Assembly: GCA_030632525.1 (NCBI GenBank)
Contig: DAOVUP010000133.1
Span: 1-5,537, forward strand
DNA length: 5,537 bases
Source: Desulfobacteraceae bacterium
Lineage (GTDB): Bacteria > Desulfobacterota > DSM-4660 > Desulfatiglandales > Desulfatiglandaceae
Direction of reading: 5' to 3'
Under the pieces are notes generated by a model. It was not told the origin of the DNA. It saw nothing but the letters and a program-made list of their open reading frames with translations, and ran no database searches. This document shows positions 5,144-5,537 of the stretch, piece after piece. Within the stretch, counting starts at the first letter, position 1, and the number at the start of each line of letters is the position of its first letter. The position numbers were made by a program, and so were the translations under genes.

Positions 5144-5537
5144 ATGAAGAAAAGCCCATTTATTTATAAAAGCCTGAAATTTGCCCTGCCGATTGTCTTT
5201 CTTGTCGGTTTGTTTTCGAGTAGGCCCGCATTGGCCGCAGAAGCTCGACTAACTGATATTGTGATTACAAACACCCAAGACTATCTACTCTCATATTTCA
5301 GCGTGGCCGACTGTTTTACCGAGGACATGAAAAGGGCCATTGACAACGGCGTCAGCACCACATTCACGTTTTTTGTAAAACTGTATGAGGTTAGAAACTG
5401 GTGGTGGGATAGGAGCATTGCCGACCTGAAGGTGAGCCACGAGATAAAGTATGACAGCCTGAAAAAGGTCTACATTGTGAGGCTGTCATCAGGAGACAAT
5501 AAGGTGATTTATGTCAAGGATTTCGATGAGGCCAAAA
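5144..5537 (+). CDS. DUF4390-type exported protein (3'-truncated by window edge)
   Basis: The first 131 codons of an exported protein of uncharacterised function are visible. It opens with a signal peptide: MKKS and K9/K12, a hydrophobic core at about 13-24, and ALA|A cleavage near residue 31, with no lipobox. It is therefore probably periplasmic or surface-associated. The mature part, with segments ARLTDIVITNTQDYLLSYF (34-52), FTEDMKRAI (58-66), GVSTTFTFFVKLYEVRNWWW (69-88), IADLKVSHEIKYDSLKKVY (92-110) and VKDFDEAK (124-131), fits my recollection of DUF4390 domain proteins. No catalytic motif is evident. In related genomes I recall this gene lying before NtrY/NtrX-like two-component genes, which cannot be checked here. 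The frame is open to the window edge. Family assignment is by pattern memory; function is unknown. Confidence 0.8.
   Translation, partial: MKKSPFIYKSLKFALPIVFLVGLFSSRPALAAEARLTDIVITNTQDYLLSYFSVADCFTEDMKRAIDNGVSTTFTFFVKLYEVRNWWWDRSIADLKVSHEIKYDSLKKVYIVRLSSGDNKVIYVKDFDEAK

Overview
The window fits a chromosomal segment of a Gram-negative, LPS-making bacterium. Desulfobacterota (the former Deltaproteobacteria) is the most likely group. The reasons are a separate glycyl-tRNA synthetase beta subunit, an outer-membrane lipoprotein transglycosylase (MltA), LpxC, a DUF4390-type exported protein, and a dispersed-type inverted-repeat element with GAGACCTTTGCAAAA-like ends that I associate from memory with Desulfobacterales genomes. 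The taxon is an inference; no rRNA or other marker is present.

Layout: (1) positions 1-1938, plus strand: glyS, missing about its first 45 codons beyond the left edge. (2) 1965-3170, minus strand: mltA, convergent with glyS across a 26-bp gap. (3) 3171-3919: a 749-bp non-coding region between the divergent mltA and lpxC. It holds a 180-bp MITE-like element abutting the mltA ribosome-binding site, a possible sigma-70 promoter for mltA, an AT-rich heptamer-based inverted repeat, other small palindromes, and a near-consensus sigma-54 (-24/-12) promoter just before lpxC. (4) 3920-4849, plus strand: complete lpxC with a GTG start. (5) 4850-5143: a rho-independent terminator followed by candidate promoter elements. 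(6) 5144 to the right edge: the first 131 codons of an exported DUF4390 protein.

Apart from glyS (translation), the genes concern the cell envelope: MltA cleaves peptidoglycan, LpxC commits UDP-GlcNAc to lipid A, and the DUF4390 protein is predicted to be exported. The most interesting signal is regulatory. lpxC has an excellent sigma-54 core with a perfect palindrome about 100 bp upstream of the predicted start, where an enhancer-binding activator would sit. A weaker GG-N10-GC motif lies before the DUF4390 gene. This suggests activator-dependent control of lipid A synthesis. I see no new multi-gene system here; the proteins belong to known families.
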